A DNA stretch of 64,000 nt from Glandiceps talaboti. Lineage: Eukaryota > Hemichordata > Enteropneusta > Spengelidae. The notes beneath the pieces are model-generated. The model saw only the letters and a program-made list of their open reading frames with translations. It did not search any database and was not told where the DNA came from. Below, in pieces: positions 24,501 through 42,331 of the stretch. The stretch covers positions 13,792,408 to 13,856,407 of the forward strand of contig NC_135550.1 in the NCBI RefSeq assembly GCF_964340395.1. Reading direction: 5' to 3'. A program made the translations under genes and the position numbers. Every line of letters starts with the position of its first letter. The stretch's first letter is position 1.

Positions 24501-27500
24501 TCGCACGTTATGTATGATCGTTCAAGAATAAATGAATATCTTCGTGTATTATGAGTAAACAGTTCTCCTGCATAGTGGAAGGGCTCGGTAAAGACGACTC
24601 ATATTCCATCGCCCCTTGCATGTGACGAACTACTTGATCAAATTTTACAAGGATGGATCGCATGATCAGATGCTAAAAGTTTTACACAACAGAACTTACA
24701 AGTTTGTTGGATGGGACGTTTATTTGCATGATGTAACAATTTTAAGATTTGTTTAACTTTTGAGGAACGCACAATGTGTACACTTCCTTCTAAATGTAAT
24801 ACAATGTAGTTTAAATTACGGATATTCCAAGTTGCGACAAAGAAACCACAAGCATTACGCACAGATTTTCTGATGCCCTATTCTAAATTGGCTTCGCAAG
24901 TTTGGCTAATTATATCAAAAATATTCTTGCCAAATGCAGATTTTATTCGCATTTTGCAATTTGGCGAGTGGGCAGCAGAAACACTGCCTGAATATGAGCC
25001 AGAATGTTCTGACCAGCTCACCTAACATGTCAACTAGTCGATTCTGTGCATCATCCTGATGTGTACCCTTTCTCTTTCTCACTCAGGTGAGAAGATAACT
25101 CTTTAACTTCTAGCCTTTTATATAATTTTCAGTGTACAATGGGAACTTGAAATTGAAAAACAAGAGAATCTATCATTATGTAGATCAGTTATAATGCTAT
25201 GGGGAAATTAGGAAAAAGATGAAAACTAATATATAAATAATAAGTCCTCCATATGTCAGTTGACTGCATGATTTATCTTCACTAGGCCTAACCCAACTCC
25301 TATATTTCACCAACCTGTCACTGAAAATAGCAAACGTGTCCAAAACAAAAAATACATGTACCACAAAGAAAACATGACACACATTTACTACTTGAAATTT
25401 GCTTTAACTTGTCAACAAAAAGGTACCTGTATAAATGTACTTGGTGATACATCATGGTTAAAACTGACCAAGTCACCAATAACTTCATTTGTACTTCACT
25501 AGTAAATTCTAAGTATACAATAACACTGCGTGTCTACATCATACATGCATATCCTGTAGTAAGACAGTATTACAACATTGAAGTGAAAAAGGGACACCTC
25601 TTCATTTTTTACGAAAATAGTATTGTAACACTAGTGAAAGGGAAATTTTTGTTGGATGAGATAGAGATACCTTTTCGTTTTGTACGAATATAGTATTGTA
25701 ACACGGCAGTGAAAGGGAAATTTTTGCTGGGTGAGACACCTCTTCATTTTCATTAAAAATAGTTCAGCCACTTCATTAAATTGTTTGGTTTACAATCAAA
25801 GTAACTAAAGTTTTGTAGTATAAAATGACAATATATTGTTCATGGTGTTTAAGTGTCCTTATCTATATACTGACGAGCTAAATTTTGCCTAACAAGGTAC
25901 ATTATACATGTACAGAGGGATCTGAACCCTCTTGGTAGAGAGAATACCACACCTGTAGTTAAATGTCATTCTCATAGAACTTTTCTTTTTTAATGTCATA
26001 TTTTTATACCTAATTTGCACATCATTTATGGGATCACCTTGTCATAAATGATCCTTCATCTCCCGATACATCAAATTTCAGGCTTATCTGCCGAGCAGTT
26101 TTGGTATTGAAGTTTGTTACCAAAAAGTCACAATTTTTAACCTAAATCACACATCTATGGTGCAATCATTAATGCAGTTGTGCAAAAAAAAAGTTTCTTT
26201 TTGACCATTTTGATAGTAAATGCTTACAGTAGTCAGTTTAAAACCGAATGAAAATGTGACACCATAAATCTGAACAAAATTGTTCTGTTTCTAATAGGAC
26301 TATAAATATCCCCTTTGTGTCACCCTGTGTCAACACAGAAAAGTTTGTATTCCCTTGTTAGCTAAGAATGTATTTAACTCTTTTATAAAGTACAGTCTGT
26401 CACGACCATGGTGAACTAAAATCTACCAACTGTATTCATCATACTCTACAGCCCGAGTGTCGATGTGGCATCATATTGTCCATTCATAACTTTTATCTAG
26501 GACAGCTGACACATGTGCTACTATATTAATCTAAGATTTCAATTCAATCACAGCATTTGAATGGCAATAGAATTCAAATCTGTCTATTTCCCTCTACAAA
26601 ACATTTCACAGCTTGTCATACTTCTCTACATATCATCATACAGTGACATCATGGGACATCAATCAAAAGACCATAAAGTAGGGGATGCATGTAACAGGTT
26701 GGGGTACTATTACATTACATGTAACCACTCTGCAACTTAAACCTCAATATCATATTTTATCAGTTTGGCCCCAATACGTGCGATTATATTTTTTCGCTGC
26801 CCCAATATATGTGTTTGTGTCTGGGGATTGCGGCTACTTATCCAACATGTCTTTTGATAATTTAATATTATGTACTGCTGTCAAGATATGGGTGATTGTG
26901 TCCATGGACTGGGAGACGCTGACCTTGGCATGAGAAGGGTAGATAACCTTTCAATACCAATGCCACGTTACATGTATCATGTCATATGAATGTAGAAATG
27001 ATGACAAATGTATAGATACTTAATTCTTTTAACCATGACTTTTCATCCACTTTTTATTGTCAGATTAAGAGGGTATCTTGCAAAAATTGCAATATTTGGT
27101 CCAAGGGCAATATAACTCACTTGACAACTATGATGGCAAGATAAAATGAAGGCATGTATTTGTAATGCAACCAGTGATCATTTACAAACATTGGAAGCAA
27201 AGAGAGATATATTGTTTTGAGTGACTGCATGAAAATTAATACTAGCGTCAATTTTCTGATACATTTTGTATTTCACAATAAGGATATTTTAATTGGTTTA
27301 ACACTTTGAAAATCAAGAAATGTCATGGCAAAACAGCATACACATCACCAATTGTTTTGAAGAAATTGAAAATTTCTTACACTGGGTACAATTTACAGGT
27401 GTTTACTGTTATAACAGTACAGTCTACATCACAACATGCTTTCTTTTTTTGCTCAATGCAAATAACTTGGTAAACTTCAAATTTTGCATGTCAACATTTT

Positions 27501-30500
27501 GTAACATAACAAATTTAAAAAATAAATCAGTTACCCAAGTGGTATTAAATTCTAAATTATGAACTCACCTCCTTTCTCCAAGAAGTTTGTTTTCTGAATG
27601 TACCTAATGACTAGTGCAGCAGGAATGATGATGGAGGCATATCCAGCTAAATTTAAGAGTAGACGAAACACCCAAAAATCTAAGAGACTACCTTCTTCAG
27701 CACTACGTTTACTAATATTATGATCAGCGTTGTCCACTTCTTCAGCTACAACTACACTAGCTGCCAGAACTCCATAAACTATTAACCTGTAAGAGAAACA
27801 ATACTGTAAGTAAATAAGTGACAGCTGCAATGGTAAGAAGCAGACCTCACAATGCTTGCTATGTTTTCTGCGTTTTACCCTAAATTTTGAGATAAGATTA
27901 CACAAATGACAAAATTCACTTTTAGTTTATGACACCCACTGAAACAAAAAAACTCCTTTGGGCTGTAAAATGCAATTCTTTGGCAGTGCCAGTCCGTAAT
28001 ATGCAATCACTGCCAAACCACTGCATTTTACTGTCTACACTGTACATTCCCCTGTGTATATGGATAAATGATGTCAAATTAGGAGATTAAAATTTGAATG
28101 AGAAAACATCCGAAAAAAGTACAGAAAACATAGGTTATAAACAAAATTTTGCTATCTAATTCTTGTGGCTCTGCAGTGCAGATGTGAGAACACTGGATTT
28201 AATCATGACATCGGCCTTTAAGACTTCTCTTTTCCAATCTCATTCTGTTGGGATTTTGTAATGTTTAATATTTCAAAACCATTTACACATGAACATGTAC
28301 ATTGAAATGTACAAGTGTATTACATAACAAGAAAGTATAACAAAACAGAAATTACGACTTAAAACAGCAATGGTTTGCCATGTTTCTGCATGAATGCATG
28401 TACTTTCTCCAATGCTGCAACAGTCTTATGGAATGGTCTACCTCTTGACATCAGACAGTGTGATGAACTATCACGTTTAAAAACTAAAAAGTTAAGCCTC
28501 ACCTTTTCAGAAAGGCATTTTTATCATGTGACTTTTATCATGTGATTTTTATCACAAGTGACTTTTACTGTAAGTGACTCTTTTATTAATATTATGTTTG
28601 ATTGTTATTACAGGTGATGCTTTATAGTGACTTTTTACCAGTGATTCTTGTTCATCATTAGTGACTTTTATTACATGGGACTCTTTCATTGTCAGTGTGA
28701 CTCTTTTAGTGTGTTTTCCACTAGCAGTTTTAATCACTGTTGTAGTGTTCAGCTCCTATTAGTGCTATTATTATTTATTATTTGCATGACAAAGGGTATC
28801 CTACCTGGTAGTTTAGCGCAAGATTGTACATGCTCTCGTTGACATTTCTGTATAACAGTAACTTCTGTTCTCATAGTCAATGAAACTAATTATCATAATT
28901 TGACATGTACTCTGAATGATACAAATGTACATGTGAGGATAGGATCAAATATAAAGATACTTAGTTAAACAGAAAGGTTATATGTGATAGTATAATATAT
29001 TATAAAGACAAATGCTTGAATTATGTGCCTGTGTCTTTTTTCTTCTTGAACTACTTTACAAATTATCATTTTTACACCTTTGTGCCAGGTTTGAATGAAA
29101 TCGGATATTGCATGGCAGAGAAATGACATAATATGGACAGTTGCATGCAGGAATGTATGCATAGTTATGTATATGTACATACACAAACATGCACAGACAA
29201 AACCCATTGTAATAGCACAACAATACTACAATAAAAACCAAATTGTTGAAAAGTTAATACTGTTGAAGGCCATTAAACTACGTCTGCTACACCATGTTAT
29301 CGTAAACCCACCTTCACATATACACTGAATACAACAATTTCTTACATTTAAATGACCAAATACAAATGCAAGTGATTTTGTTGATAACAAAACCTGTGCA
29401 AATAAATCTAAGACAGTTCACCACAATATCATCATACATCCTTTGGTATAGTCAAGTTGGGACTTGATCCTACCAATACATCCCTTCCACACTGTCCAGC
29501 AAAGAGCTATGTAACAAGCTTATTTCAATCCTACAGTAGCACGCCAGCACAGTGAATACCAAATAAAACATCAGGTCCAGCAGTCACATATTAGTGATCG
29601 ATCGACCACTTGTATCACGTCATCTCTTTAATGACTTTTCCCACATGTGAACATTTCACCAAATTTTGCCCCTGTCACTCGTGTTGTACAAACTTTAATA
29701 GTGACAACCCTACGTGCAACAAGGCGTGATGATTGCTAATATCTGATAGCTCTGTATGTAATTCTTTTGTTATTGGAGCAAAAGCATTTTGCTTTGGCAC
29801 TCGATATAGGCAGGTTACATTGCTTTTCACAGGATGGCGTTGAGCGAAACGCGTACACCATGTACACCGTCTGCAAGCAGGACTACGTAGGTGTCGATCA
29901 GACTGAGTGAAGTGTCTGCATTATCATGGTTATTGTACTGACCGTTGCACAAAATACAACTCATTTTTAGTGCAACTCAATTTCTAAAGCTCACTAAATG
30001 CATCTTGTGAAATTCAGAACTGACATAAAGTCAGGAAACCAGGACTTCCATGAAATAGTGATGGACATCAACTACATGACGTCCTTGCAATTTACTCTAT
30101 CCATATTGTGATTTATCAATAAAATTACATGTATTAGTACCATTGAATTATCATACATTCAAATCTTATTTGTATTGAAACTTAAGAGCTTCCATACTTC
30201 TCATCCTACAATACATGTTAAATACTAATGCGGTATTAAAACTGTAACTGTCAAAAATAATAGTCTATCATATTCACTGGAATGTTCACGTCATGATTCA
30301 TGCATGATTGACCTCAACAAATTCTACTAAATCCACAGATGTCATATATAATCTAAAGGTATCCTAGCTGAGCTCCACCCCATCCATGATCCTGCTAACA
30401 AATTTTTATCCTAGGTAATAAACAGTGACAGTAATACAAGTAAAATTTGATACTTTTGTGATACTCTTCAATTATAATTAAAATATGTATATTGTGTAAA

Positions 30501-33500
30501 TATAAATTTGAATTGTAATTAATTCAAAAAGATAATTAACTTTAATAGAGATATTGTCTTTGACACAGCTACAGTTTTTAATTAAAATAATTGAAATGAA
30601 ATGAAAACAGCTCATTTGTCTCCCACTATCTAAACTATCTATTAGTGAAAGATATCATCTTGTGGCACTGATGACTATTTTGCATATTAATTTAGCATTT
30701 TAAATATATTAGTTTCACTCGGTCTTTATAATTCAAACATTGACTGAATTAGTAAATACTTCAGTCCTGTGATGTCATAATCATACATTATGCTAGGTAC
30801 TGTATGAATCCCTGCCCATTCTACACACACCAATATTTCATTAAATTATAACAACTCATACCATTTCATTATTCACAATGAGAAAGCAAGAGAAAGAGAG
30901 AGTTTCTGGTCATACCGTTTTAACCCTAACACAGTTGGACTTCTTGTTTTCAATTCATATGTAATAGGTAGCAGTATTATACTGATATACCACTTGTGGT
31001 TTTAAATCATCTAATCATAATATTTACATCTCATTAAAAATTTAAAATGCAAACAATTATTAATAGACAGCAAACATGAATGCTTTTTGTCAAATCCACT
31101 ACATATTATTTTTGTCACGTCACAATGTGTCAGTCTGGTATATTATTTTTGTAACTGCTTTCACTTGTACAAATTACTAGCACGTGTATTAGTACATGTA
31201 CCAGTACTTTTAACATAAAAGTGAGAGAAAGCCCTTTTGGTTCAATCGTATATATATATAGTAATCCATACATACCATTACAATTGTCCTTTGATAAAGG
31301 GGCACAAGCAGAGTTTCGGGTGCAATTTATGCTACATATTCAAAAGTTACTTGTGAATATTCTATTTATTGAAGCCTACTTACAATTCTCTTTCTACCAG
31401 TGAACCAGCAGGGTATTTATTTATACATTACATGTACCGGCTCCCTGTAGCGACCCCCCCCCCCCAGCATAGTGGTTAGCACTCAGGATTGGCAGTCGGG
31501 AGGTCATGGGTTTGATTCCCACTGGAAACTTGGGATTTTTTTCTGACCAACCCAAAACCCATGAGTAACAGACTTGATTGGTAGGCTGTTTCACTCAGCC
31601 GTGTCTCACTCACATGACAAGTGCAAATTTGGGGGACTCTTGGAAAAGTAGGGGACGATTACTCACGGGGCCCGCAGGTGCTATGTTTACCAGGCCTGGG
31701 TGACTCCAGGATAGCCTGTGGACTGACTGGGAAAGCCTTGACAGTTCCACAGCAACGTGCGTGATACAGAGCGTGCTACATGTAGCCCTCTCACGTAGTC
31801 CCAAACCTGAATGACACTGTAGCATTATGTGTGATTGTGTGTATCTGTCTGCAGAGCAATTCCCAGCACAAAAATTTTATATAAAAAAAAAAGGAACCTA
31901 TTAGTACATAAAAAACTAGAAGCTGGGAAAAACAGGAATTTGCAGTGCACTACTGAGATATAACTTATAAGCGATCCAATGACATAGTTTTTCAATACAT
32001 TAAAAAATATCAAGGAAATCCTTACTATGCAATCAACTGTTCTAACAATCCAAGAAGACGTCATTTCATAGAAGGTATGTATCAACATTAAACATTATAC
32101 TTGAATAGCTTAATTGAGGTTTTATGTTAAGTATTTTCACTTGAGTAAAACTTAAATGGTTTGTTGTAAACTCAACTTCCGATATTCTATATGAAACTTT
32201 ATTTCACTGAAGAAAAGCGCTTAAAACATACCATAGCTAAAACACACCAAAAAAAATGATAAAAATACACATAAAAATGGAATTACAAAACTATCAGGTC
32301 TCAAAAAAGACGAGCTGACAATACTACACATGTAAAAGTTACAAGCACTTAAAAATAGAGAAAATCTCTATACAATTTAAAATTCCTCAAGCAGAGGATT
32401 GTATCAGAATTTAGCACTGCTAAAATGAGACCAATACGACTGTTTCTTTAACATTAAAATAAAAAGAGAACACTAGCTTTCCTCTTAGCACCCCAAAAGT
32501 GGCGACACAAACATTGAGCTTGCACTACATGCAGGAAAACAACTAAAAGCCACAATTTCAAGAGGTGAGTTGAGGTAGCTGCAACAGTTACAGCTTTGCT
32601 TTTTTTCACAATGGTTTTTTAATTTTTTAATGTACTTTTTGCATTTTTTACTTCTTTTTATCCTGTCGAAAAAAATCAAAGTTTTCTGGTATCATAAAAA
32701 AGAAAGCCATCGTATCTACTGCAGTAGTGTTGTTCCTTTACCCAAATACACAGGGTGGCCTAGACAAATAGTTGTGGGCCGTCATACCCCCCTCCCCCAT
32801 AAAAAAAAATCTTTAAAGTCTGAAGAGGACTGGTAAAGAAGCCAACAGACGTCTTCTCTTTCAAAATCAAAAGTTTTTATTTGTTTCAATTGTATTTATT
32901 TTCTATTTAGAAAAACGTCAATATTTACATTAGTGCGTAATACAACCGTGACTGGAAGCAAGATAAGATTCTAAAACGTAGTGTTGAGCTTGAGGTAATT
33001 ATTTCTAATTTTCTCCAATGTAGGTAGATATTAATTTACGATACGTCATTCATATCTGTACTCAGTGCTTCTCTTCGAAGCGTTTTACAAGCACCCATGG
33101 TTTTTAATACAATATTATTTCATTGTCAGAAGTACATTGCAATCTTCATGACAACTATTAGCATTACTCACAAATCAAAGAGTGACCCACCCAGCAATGT
33201 CGATGTCACGAAGTCAAGATATCATCGAATACAAATAGTGACTGTCTGCAATGCAGAAGATTATTCAGTGACACAAACTTTTGTGTACACCCGTTATGAA
33301 CGACTGTCATCAACACGGTGTGGCTATTGTACTTTTCATTTATTTATCGCCGTATCAGACACAGTTGTGATTGTTGCCACGTCAGATTGTCAAATTTATT
33401 TGTAATAAAACAGACAGCAGAAATACTAACACGCCAAACTAAAAACCTGTGGCCTTCAAAAGTAGATACCCGTTCTTACCTTATTAATATACTACCATTT

Positions 33501-33511
33501 CTATGATCCAT
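18856..33511 (-). CDS. SLC35B2: Golgi PAPS transporter (SLC35B2/PAPST1)
   Basis: This multipass Golgi carrier imports the sulfate donor PAPS from the cytosol for sulfation of glycans and proteins. Coding exons, in order of translation, are 33480-33511, 27569-27786, 21161-21273 and 18856-19851. Phases join exactly and give 452 aa (human 432). The first exon encodes only ten residues plus two bases, and I chose its ATG because it splices in frame to exon 2 with a GTAAGA donor. Family landmarks are the N-terminal [14 protein letters not shown] segment, [82 protein letters not shown] and the last helix before a basic lysine-rich tail. About ten membrane segments can be seen. Its introns (1.3, 6.3 and 5.7 kb) hold a foldback, a hAT-like element and a SINE. 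It diverges from PSMA6 and converges on PRORP. Confidence 0.96.
20049..20452. repeat. Foldback element with ~112-bp inverted arms
   Basis: Arms at about 20049-20161 and 20339-20452 are inverted copies of each other at roughly 85% identity, sharing AAGTAAACAAATGAATTGGA and TGTTGGAACAGCA. The ~180-base centre is unrelated. Lies in the SLC35B2 intron between exons 3 and 4. Non-coding. Confidence 0.85.
21535..21599 (+). repeat. (GT)n microsatellite
   Basis: About 60 bases of GT. The downstream flank (21650-21840) has ATGCATATSAATSAWTCATTTGCATA-type A/T phrases resembling the 1.1-kb repeat family, but too weakly to assign. Confidence 0.93.
22655..23715 (-). repeat. 1.1-kb interspersed element with tandem core, copy 2 (inverted)
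   Basis: Reverse-strand copy of the element at 3935-5050, in SLC35B2 intron 2. On the minus strand it runs from GATTAGGTGCAGTAGTGCTA through the middle section to about four CTAGCAAC/CCATAGCAAC units and ends near GGATAAACATTTTTAAAA. The head has a TCTGTCTG tract where copy 1 has the long GT run. Similarity covers the full length. Confidence 0.85.
23803..24986. mobile_element. Non-autonomous hAT-like DNA transposon, 1.18 kb
   Basis: Left end CAGTGTTTCCTCTGGGTC and right end complementary CAGTGTTTCTGCTGCCCAC match the CAGTGTTTC-type termini of hAT elements. The inverted likeness continues through a GCAATTTGGCTAA / CGCCAAATTGC motif and its variants. No transposase frame remains. I could not see a clean 8-bp target duplication (left flank CCCCTGGA, right flank CCTGAATA). 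In SLC35B2 intron 2. Confidence 0.75.
25985..26175 (-). repeat. Fragment of the 1.1-kb element family
   Basis: Minus-strand match to the middle section of the element at 3935-5050, with variants of the CATCAGTGATATGCAAATTA phrase and the AAGTGTTTGGTCAGTGAGAC neighbourhood. More diverged than the two long copies. Confidence 0.6.
27965..28031. repeat. 67-nt hairpin in SLC35B2 intron 1
   Basis: GTAAAATGCA pairs with TGCATTTTAC, and TTTGGCAGTG pairs with CACTGCCAAA across a four-base internal mismatch and a 19-nt loop. The size is in the pre-miRNA range, but the stem is short and no family match is seen, so a MITE remnant is more likely. Confidence 0.5.
28032..31295. other. SLC35B2 intron 1, central part; nothing recognised
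   Basis: AT-rich with no exon-like frame and no repeat I can assign. Imperfect AGTGACTTTTATYA-type repeats run through 28525-28730. Confidence 0.5.
31296..32180. mobile_element. MITE (AAAGGGCCACAAGC family), copy 2, split by a SINE
   Basis: Left part 31296 to about 31440 begins AAAGGGGCACAAGCAGAGTTT shortened here to its first 14 bases by divergence. The right part, about 31970-32180, shares TAAGTATTTTCACTTGAGT and the CAATCAACWGTKCTRACAAT phrase with 13511-13880. The intervening DNA is a tRNA-derived SINE and its flanks. Confidence 0.65.
31450..31830 (+). mobile_element. tRNA-derived SINE
   Basis: The head carries an A-box-like AGCATAGTGGTTAGCACTC (about 31466-31484) and a B-box GGTTTGATTCC (31509-31519), the RNA polymerase III promoter pair of tRNA-derived SINEs. 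The body continues for about 300 bases. A C homopolymer precedes the head where an acceptor stem would be, so it is not a functional tRNA gene. Confidence 0.72.
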
Positions 33512-38511
<5,000 letters not shown>

Positions 38512-38736
38512 CGCAACGTATCAACTCTTAGCTCACCGTGAAATTTAATTTAAATAACTTTCCTAGTGGTTCACAACAAAATACTTATTTGCTTTCTTCT
38601 TTCAACCTTACATGTATAATGACCCCCAGTATAAAACTTTTTATCATCCAAATATGAGAAACACAGTGTCAGGACTCATGCATATGTTGATTTTTGTCAA
38701 CTGTTCTAGTTAAGTCTGCATTCCTCTTTCCATTCT

Positions 38737-38742
38737 AATAAA
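38737..38742 (+). terminator. PSMA6 polyadenylation signal candidate (AATAAA)
   Basis: 226 bases after the PSMA6 stop codon. A second AATAAA is at 38897-38902. Confidence 0.6.
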
Positions 38743-41700
38743 GGACACATAAAAGTGGATAATCTCCACATGTATTACTACAGGTATATGATGTCTATGA
38801 AGTACTGTTGTTACTTACCAGTAATAATGTAACCAATGTCAAAGAATATTTTAGACAATGTCTGTAGTTTCTTGTGACTTAGCATCCTGATTTGGTAATA
38901 AAATATCATTTTGATCACAACCATGTACGTATATTTTGTATACTTTATTACTCAAACTTTGAAAATTGTTGACATGGTTTAACTCTGCTGTAAGTAGTCA
39001 CTGATGATATAGAACTCCCAACAGAAAACAGATAAGTTGCAGTTTGCTAGATAATACTCAGGTATAAGGAAATGAATCAGAATTCCTAGTTGTGTTACTA
39101 TTGATCATTAAAAGTGATTACATGGCGAGAGGGCTGCATATTGTGTCTTTGTTAGCATTGCCACTCCTGGACATGAAATGGAAAGTCACTCGTTCCCCCA
39201 TAATACCTTGAGAAAGCTTTTTAATCCTGAGATGTCAACCAAGAAGTAGGTCTTATTTAGTGTGTATAAATTATTCAGGTTGTATACATCTATCAGTTTT
39301 ATTATGGTTTTCTGTGACATGGTTTGAAAGTAATCATGATGGTTAAGCAAGCACGGGATGCCTCCTCTGATTACGTCAGCCTCACATTTTGTCTACAATT
39401 ATTATCTAACTTGACTTCAACTGTAGTAGTTCTATTCATTTCTGTTACTTATTGGTTTTGCATGGTAATAGTTACTAATGTTGGGAGATGCTGAACATGA
39501 AAACAACAGTGTGCAAAACTTCACTTTTGGGTAATTTTCTGTGCTCCAAGAAAATACATGAAATTGATATCACAGAATACTCAGTGAATATAAATGGATA
39601 CTCTCAATAATAGAGTAGAAATGCATGTACCCAATACATGATTGAATTAGCTTTTTATGACCTTTTACTCGCCCTCAACGGTCAAATTTGCTAAACTATG
39701 AGCAGCATTGTTTAGAGTTGCATTGGTCTCAGTTCATATTCAACTTGATCTACTGTAATACCTGAACCCATGCCTGATTTAAGTGAAATTTTCGAGAGCT
39801 GTCTTGTTTTTCCACGCTATTTTCTTTTTATACATTGTGGGCATCAGATGTGACACAATTTAAACACCAGTTCAATACAGTCATGTTTCAGTTTCTGTAG
39901 TTCTTGGCCCCCATCTAGACTGACAGATCAGCCGTTGTGGGCGCTGTCTAATCTCCCGTTCGTCATTACAGTCTAGGCCCCACCAAACTATTATACAGCT
40001 TAACCTGTGTGGATGCCAGGGATTCAATCCTAAGTTCTGACAAGTTCTTAAGTTCTCTTAGCATTATCCATGGAGCCATAAAGATTACATGTACATATAA
40101 TTGGATCAGTCTTTTGTTCCGGATCAACATTTCTTCTGTAGCTCTGCCAGGCAACTGTTTTTCACACCGATATTGCAAGCCTAATGTGAACTTGGCCTTC
40201 AAAGTCTGTTTGTAAATATCGATCTACTCTACTAATGGAATCTATTCTTGATTTTTCGCTATACAAAATGTACGTGATACAGAAAAGAATTCAGAAGAGA
40301 TCGAAATGAAATTTACAAACATATCTCTGTAGGTTGTTCCAATCTCGTGTATTGTTTGATATAAATGACATTCCAGGAAAGTCAAGTCCATTGTAAAGTA
40401 TGTTCATTGTTATGTGAAGTTTTCTAACACTGTGCTAATAATGTCGCTCTTGAAATAGTATTGGTTGTGATTCACTGGTAGGAAAGTCTATACAGAGATC
40501 GAAATGTCTACAACCATTTGTTTGTAGGCTACTAAAACATGTTAAAATGGCCTGTTGGAAATGTGGACTTTTTTACCTGCTGTGCGCCCTCAACGTCAAT
40601 ATATACTGAACTTTTAGCGTCGTTTGCTCTTCGTAGATGTCCAGTTTGGTATTACAGTTGTAAAATGGACAATTACCATTTTTTCATTATTTCAAATTAA
40701 AATCTATTGTACTTCTAATCGTGATTTATCAGTGGCTTGGACAAGTTCGGTTTAAAACTAGTTGTCTGATATATTGAGCTATATAAAAAGTTAGTCCTGA
40801 ATAAGAGAATAATCCCTGCACACGAGCAGTAATCTGAGAATTGAGAATTGAATTCCCAGATAATAGAAGGCGAACGATAATATTGGCCAAAGTTTTAGAC
40901 AAGTCTTGACCTAGAAACCAACCGTGAACGACGTACTATTTCGAAATTACACAATACACCCTACACAGATTTAGTACACTCACTCTATCATTATCAATCA
41001 TCTGTCATTGTTGGCAAAAAGACACACCTTCATTGTTCCTGTATAATAACTATGATGTTGAAGATGAAATTGTTGTCACATTAGTAAATGGACTGATATA
41101 GAAGGGAACGGATTTAATTGTTTACACCTGAAACCAAGTGACATGAAACACTTACACAACACTGTCAACGAAAACGACGAAATGCAATCCCATGCCAAAA
41201 AAGTTATCGACAAATGAGCTTGCAAACACTCGTTGTAAGTTTGTCTGTTCATACTTTTTATTAAATCACGTGCACATAATCATTTGAGCTGTCACTATTG
41301 GCAGGGGGGCGGGGTTGATGGCCACGTTCTCAGCCAGGAAGCGATTATGTCAATTTTAGCGATTGATAATGACCAATGGCATGTATATACACTTGGTTTG
41401 ATTAAAGCAATTTAAGCTTTGAATAACAGATACATTATATTCTTATTGCCATTTGGGTGCAACCATAGCTATGGCAGTACAACTTACATGTTTCACATGG
41501 GCGGGCATAATAAATATTTTTTACAGGGGGGGGGGGATATCTCAGTCGTTTTTGTAGGGGTCACCAAAAAGTACACTCTATGATGCAAGTCCACTCCCCC
41601 CCCCCCCTGTTAAAAATGTGAGTCCCTAAATACATCCGGCGATCGCGACAGCGGCGATCTAGCAAGTACTAAAAGTCAAAGTCATACCATTTAACACAGG

Positions 41701-42255
41701 TACATGTAATAAATATAGACAGAAAGAGAGAACATATCGCATAGTTCTGCGGATTAATTCAAATTGTCTAGTCCTTTGGTTTTATGCTTCATTGCCAGTT
41801 CTGTCCATCGGTTTTATTGCGCAGAACTTTAACAGTTATTTCGTAAATCCTATTTACTTTGATTCTTAGGTTATTAGTTACTAAATAGAACGTAAACATT
41901 CGCGACCTTCTTTACCCACACTTAAATTAGGATGACCTTATAGCATAGACCCTACACGAAATAGTTTAGCACTTCAGAACGTACGGCCATACCTTGTATT
42001 CTATAATCAGTGTTACGAGAATAATGGAAGGACCGAAAAAAACCCAGCACGGGGTTGTCCCCAGTGGGTTGTCAGTAATTATCGCTATTGAATTTATCTC
42101 TCCTTTTATCTATTCTTATTTTCGATAAGTAAATTCGAAGCGCGAACACTCTTTTCAAATGAACTGAAGATATTACATGTAACTGTGAAAGATATTAATC
42201 GACAACCATGTCAATGTCTGAGTGATAACTCATTCTGCATTGTAAATTTTCATTG

Positions 42256-42258
<3 letters not shown>

Positions 42259-42327
<69 letters not shown>
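42259..42327 (+). repeat. (AT)n microsatellite
   Basis: About 69 bases of uninterrupted AT. Confidence 0.97.

Positions 42328-42331
<4 letters not shown>

Noticed and set aside
27976-27990. TGGCAGTG string resembling the miR-34 seed in the intronic hairpin
   Set aside because: The likeness ends after eight bases and the would-be mature strand runs into the loop, so it is not miR-34.
31463-31535. Possible tRNA gene
   Set aside because: A and B boxes are present, but the acceptor stem is replaced by a C run and the anticodon arm does not pair well; a SINE head fits better.
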